Positions 34,601-47,225 of a stretch of DNA of 64,000 nucleotides are shown here, in pieces (position 1 is the stretch's first letter; each line of letters begins with the position of its first letter). The stretch is from NCBI GenBank assembly GCA_949318235.1, contig CASGGR010000022.1:1-64000 (forward strand), written 5' to 3'. A program made the translations under genes and the position numbers. This DNA is from Ecdyonurus torrentis (lineage: Eukaryota > Arthropoda > Insecta > Ephemeroptera > Heptageniidae). The notes under the pieces are model-generated. The model did not search any database. It saw nothing but the letters and a program-made list of their open reading frames with translations, and was not told where the DNA came from.

Positions 34601-37600
34601 CAAGTTGATATTTAGTGATACAATCACTTATCTACTTCATACACTACTAAAGTCAAGTTGATAGTCATTGATGACGTCACTTATCTATTTCATACCCTAC
34701 TAAAGATCAGTTGATAGTTAGTGATGACGTGACTTATATAATTCAAACAAAACTTAAGTCAACTTGATAGTCAGTGATGACGTCACATATCTATTTCATA
34801 CACTACTACAGTCAAGTTGATAGTCAGTGATGACGTCACTTATCTACTTCATACACTACTAAAGATCAGTTGTTAGTCAGTGATGACGTGACTTATATAA
34901 TTCTTACAAAACTTAGGTCAAATTGATAGTCAGTGATGACGTCACATATCTACTTCATACACTACTAAAGTCTAGATGATAGTCAGTGATGACGTCTTTT
35001 ATATACTTTATACACTGCTAAAGTCAAGTTGCTAATCAGCTATGACGTCACTTATCTACTTCATACACAACTAAAGTCAAGTTGAAAGTCCATTATGACG
35101 TCATTTATCGAATTTATACAATACTAAAAACAAGTTGAGTGTCAGTGATGACTTGACTTATTTACTTCATACCGAACTAAAGTCAAGTTGATAATCAGTG
35201 ATGACGTCACTTATCTACTTCATACACAACTAAAGTCAAATTGATAGTCAGTGATGACGTCACATATCTACTACGTAAACAACTAAAGTCAAGTTGATAG
35301 TCAGTGATGACGTTGCATTTCTACTTCATACACTACTAAAGTCAATTTGAATGTCAGTGATTGCGTCACTTATCTACTTAATATACCACTAAAGTCAACA
35401 TGATATTTAGTAATAACGTCACTTATCTACTTCATACACAACAAATGTCAAGTTGATAGACAGTGATGACGTCACATATCTACTTCATACACAACTAAAG
35501 TAAAGTAAATAGTCAGTGATGACGTCATTTATCTACTTCATACACTACTAAAGACCAGTTAATAGTCAGTGATGACATCACTTATATAATTTATACATAA
35601 CTAAAGTCAAATTGATAGTCGGTGATGACGTCACATATCTACTTCATAGACTACTACAGTCAAGTTGATAGAAAGTAATGACGTCATTTATCTACTTCAT
35701 CAATACTAAAATTATGTTAGTAGTCAGTGATGGCGTCCATTATCTACTACATACAGAACTTAAGTTAAGTTAATAGTCAGTAATGACGTCACTTATCTAA
35801 TTCATAAAATACTAAAGTGAAGCTGATAGTCAGTGATGGCGTCACATATCTACTTCATACACTACTAAAGTGAAGTTGATAGTCAGTGATGATGTCACAT
35901 ATCTACTTCATACACTACTAAAGTTAAGTTTATAGTCAGTGATGGCGTCACTTATCTACTTCATACAAAACTAAAGTCAAGTTGAAAGCCAATTATGACG
36001 TCATTTATCGACTTTATACATTACTAAAGCCAAGTTGATAGTCTGTGATGACGTCACAAATTTACTTCATACATTACTAAAAACAAGTTGATAGTCAGTG
36101 ATGACTTGACTTATCTATTTTTTACACAACTAAACTCAAATTGATTGTCAGTGATGACGTCACTTATATAATTCATACACAACTAAAGTCAAATTGATAG
36201 TCAGTGATGACGTCACATATCTACTTCATAAACTTCTACAGTCAAGTTGATTGTCAGTAATGACGTCACTTATCTACTTCATCAATACTAAAATAAAGTT
36301 GGTAGTCAGTGATGGCGTCACTTATCTAATACATACATAACTAAAGTCAAGTTAATAATCAGTGATGACGTCACTTATCTACTTCTTAAAAAACTAAAGT
36401 GAAGATGACATTTAGTAATAACGTCACTTATCTACTTCATACAATACTAAAGTCAAGTTTGTAGTCAGTGATGGCGTCACTTATCTAATTTATTAAATAC
36501 TAAAGTATAGATGATAGTCATTGATGACGTTACTTATCTATTTCATACACTAATAAAGTCAAGTTGATAGTCAGTGGTGACGTCACATATCCACTTAATA
36601 CACAACTAAAGTCAAGATAATAGTCAATTAGGACGTCAATTTTCTACTCCATACACTACTTAATTCAAGTTGATAGTCAGTGGTGACGTCTTTTATCTAC
36701 TTCATACACCACAAAAGTCAAGATGATATTTAGTAAAAACGTCACTTATCTACTTCATACACTACTAAAGTCAAGTTTATAGTCAGTGATAGCGTCAATT
36801 ATCTACTTCATAAACTACTAAATACAAGTTTATAGTCAATGATGACGTCACATATCTACCTCATACACTAGTAAAGTCAAGATGATAGTCAATGGTGACG
36901 TCACATATCCACTAAATACACAACTAAAGTCAAGATAATAGTCAATGATGACGTCATTTTTCTACTCCATACACTACTTAATTCAAGTTGATAGTCAGTG
37001 ATAACGTCTTTTATCTACTTCATACACCACAAAAGTCAAGATGATATTTAGTAAAAACGTCACTTATCTACTTCATACACAACTAAAGTCAAGTTGATAA
37101 TCATTGATGACGTCATTTATCTTCTTCATACACTACTCAAGTTAAGTTAATAGTCAGTGATGACGTCACATGTCCACTAAATACACAACTAAAGTCAAGA
37201 TAATAGTCAATGATGACGTCACTTTTCTACTCCATACACTACTTAATTTAAGTTGATAGTCAGTGATGACGTCTTTTATCTACTTCATACACCACAAAAA
37301 TTAAGATGATATTTAGTAAAAACGTCACTTACATGTCTAATTCATACACAACTAAAGTCAAGTTGATAATCAGTGATGACATCACTTATCTACTTCATCA
37401 ATACTAAAATCAAGTTGGTAGTCAGTGATTGCGTCACTTATCTACTTCATACACTACTAAAGTCAAGTTGATAGTCAGTGATGATGTCACATATCTATTT
37501 CATACACTACTAAAGTCAAATTAATAGTCCGTGATGACGTCATTTATCTAGTTCATACACTACTAAAGTCAAGTTTATAGTCAGTGATAGCGTCAATTAT

Positions 37601-40219
37601 CTATTTCATACACTACTAAAGTTAAGATGATATTTAGTTATAAAGTCACTCATCTACTGCATACACAACTAAAGTCAAGTTGATAGTCAGTGAAGACGTC
37701 ACTTATCTACTTCATACACTACTAAAGTCAAGTTGATACTCAGTGATGACGTCACTTATCTATTTCATTCACTACTAAAAATCAGTTGATAGTCAGTTAT
37801 GACGTCACTTATATAATTTATACACAATTTAAGTTAAATTGATAGTCAGTGATGACGTCACTTATTTTCTTCATACACTACTACAGTCAAGTTGATAGTC
37901 AGTAATGACGTCACTTATCTACTTCATATATACTAAAATGAAGTTGGTAGTCAGTGATGGCGTCTATTATCTACTACATACATAACTAAATTCAAGTTAA
38001 TAGTCAGTGATGACGTCACTTATCTACGTCATAAAAAACTAAAGTGAAGATGATATTTAATAATAACGTCACATATCTACTTCATACACAACTACAGCCA
38101 AGTTGATAGAAAGTAATGACGTCACTTATCTACTTCATACACAACTACAGTCAAGTTGATAGAAAGTAATGACGTCACTTATCTACTTCATTAATACTAA
38201 AATTATGATGGTAGTCAGTGATGGCGTCCCTTATCTACTACATACATAACTTAAGTCAATTCAATAGTCAGTAATGACGTCACTTATCTAATTCATAAAA
38301 TACTAAAGTGAAGCTGATAGTCAGTGATGATGTCACATATCTACTACGTAAAAAACTTTAATCAAGTTGGTAGTTAGTGATGACGTCACGTATCTACTAC
38401 ATATATAACTAAAGTCAAGTTGAAAGTCAGTGATGACGTCAGTTATCTACTTTATACATTACTAAAATCAAGTTGATAGTCAGTGATGACGACACTTATC
38501 TATTTCATACACTACTAACGTCAAATTAATAGTTAGTGATGACCTCATTTATCTACTTCATGCACTACTAAAGTCAAGTTTATCGTCAGTGATAGCGTCA
38601 CTTATCAACTTCATACAATACTAAAGTTAAGATGAAATTTAGTGATAAAGTCACTTCTCTACTGCATACACAACTAGAGTCAAGTTGATATTCAGTGATG
38701 ACGTCATTTATCTACTTCATACACTACTAAAGACCAGTTGATAGTCAGTGATGACGTCACTTATATAATTCATACATAACTAAAGTCAAATTAACAATCA
38801 TTGATGACGTCACTTATCTATTTCATACACTGCTAAAGTCAAGTTGATAGTCAGTGATGACGTCACATAGCTACTTCATACACTACTAAAGTAAAGTTGA
38901 TAGTCAGTTATGACGTCACTTATATAATTCATACACAACTAAAGTCAAATTGATAGTCAGTGATGACGTCACATATCTACTTCATAAACTACTACAGTCA
39001 AGTTGATTGTCAGTAATGACGTCACTTATCTACTTCATCAATACTAAAATCAAGTTGGTAGTCAGTGATGGCGTCACATATCTACTACATACATAACTAA
39101 AGTCAAGTTAATAGTCAGTGATGACGTCACTTATCTACTTCATAAAAAACTAAAGTGAAGATGATATTTAGTAATAACGTCACTTATCTACTTCATACAA
39201 TACTAAAGTCAAGTTTGTAGTCAGTGATGGCGTCACTTATCTAATTTATTAAATACTAAAGTATAGATGATAGTCATTGATGACGTTACTTATCTATTTC
39301 TTACACTAATAAAGTCAAGTTGATAGTAAGTGATGACGTCACTTATCTACTACATAAATAACTAAAGTCAAGTTGATAGTCAGTGATGCCGTCACTTATC
39401 TTCTTCATACACTACTTAAATCAAGTTTATAGTCATTGATGACGTCACTTATTTATTTTATACACTACTAAACACCAAATGATAGTCAGTAAAGACGTCA
39501 CTTATATAATGCTTACACAACTAAAGTCAAATTGATAGAAAGTGATTACGTCACATATCTACTTCATACACTACTAAAGTCAAGATGATAGTCAGTGGTG
39601 ACGTCACATATCTACCTCATACACTACTAAAGTCAAGATGATAGTCAGTGGTGACATCACATATCCACTTAATACACAACTAAAGTCAAGATAATAGTCA
39701 ATGATGACGTCATTTTTCTACTCCATACACTACTTAATTCAAGTTGATAGTCAGTGATGACGTCACAGGTCTACTAAATACACAACTAAAGTCAAGATAA
39801 TAGTCAATGATGACGACACTTTTCTACTCCATACACTACTTAATTCAAGTTGATAGTCAGTGATGACGTCTTTTATCTACTTCATACACCACAATAGTCA
39901 AGATGATATTTAGTAAATACGTCACTTATCTACTTCATACACAACTAAAGACAAGTTGATAATCATTGAAGACGTTATTTATCTACTTCATACACTACTC
40001 AAATCAAGTTATTAGTCAGTGATGACGTCACATGTCCACTAAATACACAACTAAAGTCAAGATAATAGTCAATGATGACGTCATTTTTCTACTCCATACA
40101 CTACTTAATTCAAGTTGATAGTCAGTGATGACGTCTTTTATCTACTTCATACACCACAAAAGTCAAGATGATATTTAGTAAAAACGTCACTTATTTACTT
40201 CATACACAATTAAAGTCAA
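31632..40219. repeat. Satellite B array, block 5
   Basis: The longest uninterrupted stretch of 53-base monomers, about 8.6 kb. It includes the unfilled hAT target (about 34995-35015). Recurrent variant strings such as GTCACATATCCACTAAATAC followed by CAAGATAATAGTCAATGATG (near 32240, 36900, 37170, 39660, 39770 and 40030) mark higher-order blocks of several monomers. The array ends abruptly after TTAAAGTCAAGTAGAG at about 40219. Confidence 0.96.
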
Positions 40220-41825
40220 GTAGAGAGGGGTGGCAGGTTCTGTTCTAGATATGATAACATGGTGTTCCTATGCTAATGCATGTTAAATTTTAAGGAGCCA
40301 AGGAGCCATTCTCCTGCCTACCTAACTGTATGGTAAAATATACATACAGAATGTAGTCTAGCATTTTTAATATAGCTTATACATATTTTTATATTATTAT
40401 AGTACTATACACACGAAAAATTCATATTATAAATTATTATGTGTGTACGCTATGTTAACAATGATATTGTATATATATAACATTTTTCTTAAAGTTAGTT
40501 TTTTTTTATTTATATTATATATTTTTTTATATGGTATTACTAACGTGTATAATATACGCTGTATACTAAAATTGCTATACTTGAAGCTAAAATTGTCATA
40601 TACAAGTTACGTCGCGGCATCAGATATCATGCATTCTATTTTCGCTGTGTCCACACAATTATTATTTTTCTTCTTGCTTTCGTATAAGTGAGTACTTTTG
40701 TTGTAATACTTTTATTAAAGTTATGTACTCCTAATATTGCCTTTTTTTAAGTATTATAAAAAGACGTTACAAATTATGTTTTGCTATAGTAACTATATAT
40801 AATCTTACATTAAAACAATATATAGAAATATGCACATGACACAATCATCATACAGTATAAACAGTGTATAATACATTATACTTTATGTCCAATTTTTAAA
40901 TTACATGTTATAAATATTGCTATATTTTCCACTGCATAAATGCGTTATAAGCATCATAAGATGTATAACTAAGGCATTGTCTTATCATCACAAAATGCAC
41001 TCTATATATTCTTTGCACATATACTTTATAATATATATTTTTTGTAGCCTGTGCATATGTTATTATAACTGCGTGTTATATCTATATAGCACTATATATA
41101 GAGTTTTAATTTATTAAGTATACTAAGTTTTTTTTACCATTAAATTATAAATGATATATACTAATGTTTTAATGTATCATTTTGGTTGTATATTTAACAA
41201 GATATGTAAAAATAAGAAGTGCGTTGCAAGTTGCATACTTTTAAAAAGATGTCGCTTCTTTGTTTAGTATTTAAGATGGCAGTTCTCAAGTCTTAATGTA
41301 TTTATACAAAAAAAAAGTGCTGAAATGAGATCTAATTTGTCTATAGATTAATTAATAATGATCGATAATTAAAACAAAAGTATCAGTTTTATTGTAAATG
41401 ATTAGTTTTAACAGACTAATTGTTAATATTCCGATTAAAAATAATTTTACGGGACAAAAATTGATTTTGAAATTTGAAGAAATCATATTTCGAAATAGAC
41501 TGTGAATTGGTAGGGCAGATGTGGTGGACAAGAAAAAACTTAACTCGCAGCTACTACTGAGAGGTTAGTAGTTGCAATATTTGATCCTCGGATCACACAG
41601 AGGTCCTGTGCCAAATTTTATCAGAACCTCTGTTTAAAATGTATGAGATTTCTAGAGATCTGCACGGAAGATTAAAATCCTCATATTGAATACTTGGAGC
41701 AAGCGCACAGTAGTACAGTACTTCTAACTGCAAGACTAAGGCTGGACCAAGAATATTCAATGTGAGTATATCTAATGAAATAATTTTTTTTTCCTTTTCA
41801 TATGGTAAGATATGATAGTTTTTAC
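40220..41825. other. AT-rich intergenic DNA
   Basis: Low-complexity AT-rich sequence. Open frames at 40443-40691 and 40917-41117 give Tyr/Ile/Leu-rich translations of AT-rich DNA with no family resemblance. The segment about 41500-41760 is less AT-rich and ends in a donor-like CAAT/GTGAGT, but no supporting frame is found. Confidence 0.45.
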
Positions 41826-42249
41826 ATCATGGACAGCCACAGAAGAGAGAACGTAAAGCGGCACGCTATAGACGGCCAGAGAAGAGATATTATACGTTGG
41901 CAACATAGCATACCCCATACGTCAAGCAGTATAATACTTTATTTTCAGTGCATGTAAATGAAGTATGTAATTTTTTTTTCAGTGCATTTAAATGAAGTAC
42001 ATAATATTTTATTTTCATTGCATGTTAAATAAAGTAAATGAAGTAGCTAATAATTACACACTAATAATATCTTAGGAATATTTCATGACATGGACAGCCA
42101 GAGAAGAGATGTATTAAAGACCTATGCTATGTGGCTATACAATGGGGATAACATGGTGTGATGCATACATCGAGCAGCTTATATTTTCTTTTCAGCGCAT
42201 GTAAATGAAGTATTTTTTTTTATGCTAGTAAAATGAAGTAAATGAAGTA
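41826..42249. repeat. Tandem repeat of ~200-230 bp, left part
   Basis: Units share GGACAGCCAGAGAAGAGATG, GGGGATAACATGGTGTGATG, GCATACATCGAGCAGCTTAT, TTCTTTTCAGCGCATGTAAA and AATGAAGTA blocks. Units begin near 41830 and 42090. The first is the most diverged. The last unit here is interrupted at GAAGTA by the Tc1/mariner-like element and continues at 43358. Confidence 0.75.
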
Positions 42250-43093
42250 CAGTCGAAGACAAATAAAAGGTTACAATTTAAACGTGCTCTATATTTGCGC
42301 GCTTCAAAACTTTATGTGAAAACGAGATTCTCGTGCCACTAGAGGCCACCACAATCGGTTACGTTTAGAGTTCTCTTTCAGGTGAGCTTCTTGGTTGCTT
42401 GGCTGGCAAGCTAGACAATCCTCATGTTGAACGCTTACGCACTTTGCTCTCCAAACCTCCACATCATGCTCTCTCTCTCTCTCTCTTTCTCTCTCTGCCG
42501 TTGTGACAGCAGACAATATTAAATAATAATATATCTTCTTCTCAAGCAAATGCATAGAATAAAAATATATCTTGAAAAAAAAAAAGAAAAAAAAAAGTTA
42601 TTTCAATGAATATTTAAAATCATAATGCAATAAATTTCTAATATATGTTTTATTTATTTATTAAATTTAATTATTTGTTTGTATGTTTATTTATTTATAC
42701 ATTTGCTTGAAATTTAAAATATCAAGTTGATATTTAAGGTAAACTAAAGGCTACCTAATAAATAGAATTTTATCCAGACTTTATGTCCAAACATGTTTGT
42801 TATGAAGTATGTAACTTGTTTGGCAGTGAGTTTGAGTTGGGAATGTTCTATCTTTTTTTTTCGAATGGTAAAATTAAAAATATATATATTAACGAATGTA
42901 ACGTATAAATGAGCCATATATTTCATGATTTCTTAGAAATGTTCAATTAAATAAAAGAAAAAATCTAGGAGATTTATTTCTTTACTTTTTTTAAAAACTG
43001 ATATTGCGCATTTGCTTGAGAAGAAACGTGTTCAATATTGTCCAAAGAGGTTATAAAAACTCATAACTCTATGATATTGTCTGCTGTCACAAC

Positions 43094-43141
<48 letters not shown>

Positions 43142-43357
43142 TGTGGAGGTGCGGAGAGCGACGTGCGTATAAGCGTGCAACACGAGGATTATTTGGTTTG
43201 CCAGCCAAGCAGCCAAGAAGCTCACCTGAAAGAGAACTCTAAACGTAACCGATTGTGGTGGCCTCTAGTGGCACGAGAATCTCGTTTTCACATAAAGTTT
43301 TGAAGCGCGCAAATATAGAGCACGTTTAAATTGTAACCATTTATTTGTCTTCGACTG
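42250..43357. mobile_element. Tc1/mariner-like non-autonomous element with ~300-bp inverted termini
   Basis: Begins CAGTCGAAGACAAATAAA and ends TTTATTTGTCTTCGACTG, flanked by TA at 42248-42249 and 43358-43359, the hallmark of Tc1/mariner insertion. The inverted arms (about 42250-42556 and 43008-43357) share CTCACCTGAAAGAGAACTC, TGTGACAGCAGACAATAT and a CT/GA run at mirrored positions. The centre is AT-rich with no transposase. The unfilled target is visible near 43557, where the host repeat reads AATGAAGTACACAA. Minus-strand open frames at 42304-42555 and 42744-42926 lie in the arm and the centre and are not genes. Confidence 0.82.
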
Positions 43358-43735
43358 TACATAATCATTACAGGCTAATAATATCTTAGGAATATTTCAA
43401 TAATTGTACAGCACGAGAAGAGATGTATTAAAGACCTATGCTATGTGGCTATACTATGGGGATAACATGGTGTGATGCATACATCGAGCAGCTTATATTT
43501 TCTTTTCAGCGCATGTAAATGAAGTAATATTTTTTTTATTCTTGTAAAATGAAGTAAATGAAGTACACAATTTTTATAGGCTAATAATAACTTAGGAATA
43601 TTTCGCAAACCAAGAGAAGAGATGTATGTGTCAAAACCTTATGCATTATGTATAACATGACAAAATGCATGCATTGTGCTATTGTTTTTTATTTCTTTTC
43701 AGCGCATGTATATTTTTAAAGTACAATTTATTTTT
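43358..43735. repeat. Tandem repeat of ~200-230 bp, right part
   Basis: Resumes the repeat of 41826-42249 after the inserted element. One unit (to about 43567) closely matches the unit at 42090-42249; the next (to about 43735) is shorter and more diverged, keeping AGAGAAGAGATGTATG and TTCTTTTCAGCGCATGTA. Confidence 0.75.
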
Positions 43736-44256
<521 letters not shown>

Positions 44257-44466
44257 TATGCTGATTTTTTAGAGTGTTTAAACGCTAAGAAAATACATCA
44301 TGTTAATTTTCAAACAATACAGTCTAAGAAACATGTTGTTGATACTGTTACATGTTGTAAGGTAGCTTTAAGTCCATATGATGATAAAAGAATAATTCTT
44401 GAGGATGGTATTCACACTATTCCTTATGGTCATAAAAGTACTCTAAATAACGTAAATGATATGTAA
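44257..44466 (+). pseudogene. C-terminal fragment, Polinton/Maverick-associated protein (PolB-tail-like)
   Basis: An open frame of 69 codons follows an in-frame TAA (44254-44256) and ends at TAA 44464-44466. It has no ATG before its end. It contains KVALSPYDDKR followed by ILEDGIHTIPYGH. A Lys-x-x-Leu-Ser-x-x-Asp-Asp-Lys-Arg block followed by a Thr-x-x-x-Gly-His block is one I associate with the tail of proteins encoded by Polinton-like elements, probably the protein-primed DNA polymerase B frame; that assignment is from memory and unconfirmed. It converges on the integrase frame, with about 250 bases between the two stops. The upstream part is missing, replaced by AT microsatellite, so it is a truncated remnant. 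Confidence 0.5.
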
Positions 44467-44715
44467 TATATAGTGAAACATTTTAACTTTGTAAAATTTT
44501 GTATAATTATATATATATATATAGTATACTATTTGTAAAAATAAAATTTTAATGTAAAGTATATTATGTGTATATAATATATACATAATGTATATGTATA
44601 TAATAACAGTATGTAAAGCTTATAGCAATTTTCTTTGTAATGATATAATATTCCTACTGTATATAAAGGTATAGAAATAAAAGTATGTAAATCAATTTAA
44701 ACATATAAATTTTAT
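44467..44715. other. Intergenic gap between convergent element frames
   Basis: AT-rich, with short ATATAT runs and ATTAAA/AATAAA-type motifs that could serve as polyadenylation signals for both convergent frames. Nothing else seen. Confidence 0.4.
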
Positions 44716-45645
44716 TTATTTTAATACATCATTCTTATTAACCCAAGCATTGTGCTTCTTATCAAAACCTAAAAATTTTACAAACAATCTATTACCAGAA
44801 CGTTTAAGAACTTTTTCAATCAAATATACTTCATCAACATTAGTTTTTTGAAGTTCTTCTTCATAAAAGCCACCAAACACAGGTTGATCTAAATAATCAT
44901 TTAACAAGTATGTAACTGGGTTAGTTGCTTTAACTTTAACAATTTTAAATATTTCATTAGACCAATTAGGTGTATAACCTTTTGCAAATACAGATTTTGC
45001 CTTGGATATTCTTACCCTATCACCAACAATATATTTAGGCTTCTTACGTGTTATAGGCTTTATTTTATATATTTTGTTTAACAGTAACTTTTCATTCTTT
45101 TTGCTTACATCTACAGGTTTCATACGAATAGTACTATGTACAGTGTTATTATAGGTTAACATAAGCTGTGGAAGTATACCTAACCATTTATAATTACCTT
45201 GTAAGCTAAATTGCTTCCACATTAAGGTCTTAAGAGTCCTATTAAATCTTTCACATATAAAACTTTTCATTGTAGTATATGAACTATTGTGATTTATATT
45301 GAATTTTTTAATAAGTGCAGAGAATGTAGGATTATAAAATTCTTTACCTATGTCACTTTGTATATTTTTTGGTATACGTCCTTTTTTAAACACACTCTCC
45401 ATAGCTATTGTTACTAAAGAACCAGTTTTATTTTTTATAGGAATAGCCCAAGCATACTTATAAAATACACATATGATAGTGAGCAAGTAATTATAACCTC
45501 TGTTTATTCGAGAATATTCATTCATTTCAACCAAGTCTATTTGCCAGAGATCATCAATGCCTTTCATCAACATTTTACGTCTAGGATAGTTTTTTCTAGG
45601 AGGCTTATGTAACTCATTTACCAATGTTTCTTTTACTGTTGCCAT
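44716..45645 (-). CDS. Polinton/Maverick-type integrase with chromodomain
   Basis: A 309-codon uninterrupted frame. Integrases of this family join element ends to chromosomal DNA in the nucleus. Residues about 28-180 form the DDE catalytic core: Asp37 in WQIDLVEM, Asp98 in QSDIGKEF and Glu132 in CERFNRTLK, the last two 33 residues apart by my count. Conserved TYNNTVHSTI and MKPVDV blocks follow. Residues about 205-240 (VGDRVRIS to WSNEIFKI) match the SH3-like DNA-binding domain of this integrase group, and residues about 271-308 (IEKVL, FVKFLGF, WVNKNDVL) form a chromodomain, which would bias insertion through histone contacts. The zinc-binding N-terminal HHCC domain is absent before the ATG, so the frame is probably 5' truncated or starts upstream; ten codons immediately 5' of the ATG are also open. 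Closest known type: the F54H12.3-like integrases. Confidence 0.85.
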   Translation of the reverse strand: MATVKETLVNELHKPPRKNYPRRKMLMKGIDDLWQIDLVEMNEYSRINRGYNYLLTIICVFYKYAWAIPIKNKTGSLVTIAMESVFKKGRIPKNIQSDIGKEFYNPTFSALIKKFNINHNSSYTTMKSFICERFNRTLKTLMWKQFSLQGNYKWLGILPQLMLTYNNTVHSTIRMKPVDVSKKNEKLLLNKIYKIKPITRKKPKYIVGDRVRISKAKSVFAKGYTPNWSNEIFKIVKVKATNPVTYLLNDYLDQPVFGGFYEEELQKTNVDEVYLIEKVLKRSGNRLFVKFLGFDKKHNAWVNKNDVLK

Positions 45646-45773
45646 TCTCCTAATATTTTTCTTAATATACGTAGAATAAGTATTTCAACACTTACACTTG
45701 GATCACCAGTTACTCATGTTAATGGTATACCTTTAGTTTTATAGTTATTTACAATGCTAATAAGGTCTTCCTT
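45646..45773. other. Short spacer between integrase and fibre-like frame
   Basis: No recognisable coding sequence beyond a few in-frame codons preceding the integrase ATG on the minus strand. Confidence 0.4.
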
Positions 45774-46109
45774 TTATTTCTCTATAGCAGCTTGTAAGTT
45801 TTCTTCTGTTATTTTTAGAGTGTTGGCTTCACTTTTAATTAAATTACTATCAGTTTTGGTATCTATATAAAGTTTACTAGCAGCATCCTTGTGGTCTATA
45901 GGATCTTCAACGTTAGTAATTCTTCTTCTTTTAGCATTTAATACTTCTTCCTCCTCATACAACACTTCTACAAAGCCATGCTTTTGCTAGAACTGGTAAA
46001 GTATATGTGTACCAAGTTTAAATGCTCTAGAATTATTTGCACGAGATGAAAAAAATTGACAATAACAGCTCGCACTACCTGCATGGCATAGCAGTATACG
46101 CCGTATGCG
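45774..46109 (-). pseudogene. Tail-fibre-like protein fragment of a Polinton/Maverick-type element, broken
   Basis: On the minus strand one frame is open from 46109, broken by TAG at 45989-45987, and continues to 45774. Before the stop it includes RANNSRAFKLG; after it an acidic run, then KRRRITNVEDPIDHKDAASK and a YID motif. The pattern Arg-Arg-Ile-x-Asn-Val-x-Asp-Pro-x-Asp-x-x-Asp-Ala-x-x-Lys-x-Tyr is a recurrent signature of phage and virus-like tail-fibre proteins. It also accompanies integrases of this type in animal genomes; that association is from memory. The C-terminal part is predicted helical (repeated Ile, Leu and Glu). It lies in the same orientation, 5' of the integrase, as expected of one ancient element. 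No usable ATG; the 63-codon piece opens only at GTG. Confidence 0.5.
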
Positions 46110-46610
46110 TTACGATTTGACCATACCTCGCGCTCTTTAAACCATTATAACTTTCTTAAATTTTGTAGTGAAATAAAACTAAAAACAGTTTAATAATGGC
46201 AAGTAGATTGTTAAAAACTTTTATTTGAAACATTTTTGTGGAAAAATGTTATTTCGTATTGCAAAATTACTCTTCCTGGCGGAAAAGTTGTGTTTTTTTG
46301 CTACTTGTTGAGATAATTGCCGATTAAAAATAGTTAAAGTAAGTTAAAGTGTAATTAGTATTTTTTTCCTAATGCCCTAATATATAAGCTACATTTTTCT
46401 TTTTTTAAATTATCTCTAGTGTTAATAGTTGCCCAGGAATAAATTTTCTCCTGAAATTTCAATTTTTTCTCCTGGCAGCTTAAGCTCCAAGAGAAAACTT
46501 TGAAATTTTTTACAGGAGTTGTAAAATTACTTCCTCTACCCATTCTGAAAAATCCAGGACTATCCGAATTTTTTCTTCTGAAAGGCCTTTTTTGGATTTT
46601 GTTGACTACA
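46110..46610. other. Unassigned junction between element remains and satellite A
   Basis: A minus-strand open frame at 46355-46657 runs across the satellite boundary and has no recognisable domain. TGCAAAATTACTCTTCCTGG (about 46259) and a looser match near 46512 hint at a decayed repeat. I see no gene. Confidence 0.35.
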
Positions 46611-47225
46611 CTATGAGATAGAAAGTTGCGGTTTTGAAATAAAGTGATGCAAAACACTCTATAGTACTAAATTCACCTCTAGAAACAAAATTGAGAAAAA
46701 AATTTTTTCGAAAAAATTTTTTTTTTTCAGATTCTGAAAACGATTTTTGATGATATCTGAGAAACTAATAATGCTACTGACTTGCGGTTTGAACTCAAAT
46801 GTATCACTTTGAATTGTCTTATGGAAATTTATTACACTTTAGTCACAAAAAATAAAACTTTCTCAGTTTTTGAGAATTTTAGTATTTTCAGTTGAAGTCT
46901 ATAGTTTTTTAGCCCATATGAAGAAAAATAAGTTTGTAACTCAAGTTCCAATTGAGATAGAAAGTTGCGGTTTTGAAATAAAGTGATGCAAAACAATCTA
47001 TAGTACTAAATGCATTTCTAAAAACAAAATTGTGAAAATTTTTTTTTTGAAAAAAATGTCTTTTCAGGTTCGGAAAACGATTTTTGATGATATCTCAGAA
47101 ACTAATAATGCAACAGACTTTCGGTTTGAACTGAAATGTATCACTATGAATTGTCTTATGAAAAGTTTATTACACTTTAGTCGCATAAAATAAAACTTTC
47201 TCAGTTTTTGAGAATTTAAGTATTT

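Noticed and set aside
14273..40219. Regularly spaced repeats resembling a CRISPR array
   Set aside because: The whole 53-base unit is repeated, there are no unique spacers, no cas genes, and the surroundings are eukaryotic.
40443..41117. Two plus-strand hydrophobic open frames
   Set aside because: AT-driven Tyr/Ile/Leu content with no family signature or splice context.
42304..42555. 83-codon minus-strand frame with an Arg-Glu run
   Set aside because: Lies within the left inverted arm of the Tc1/mariner-like element and includes its CT/GA run.
46355..46657. 100-codon minus-strand frame as a gene
   Set aside because: It crosses into satellite A, has no recognisable domain, and its composition is that of the surrounding repeats.
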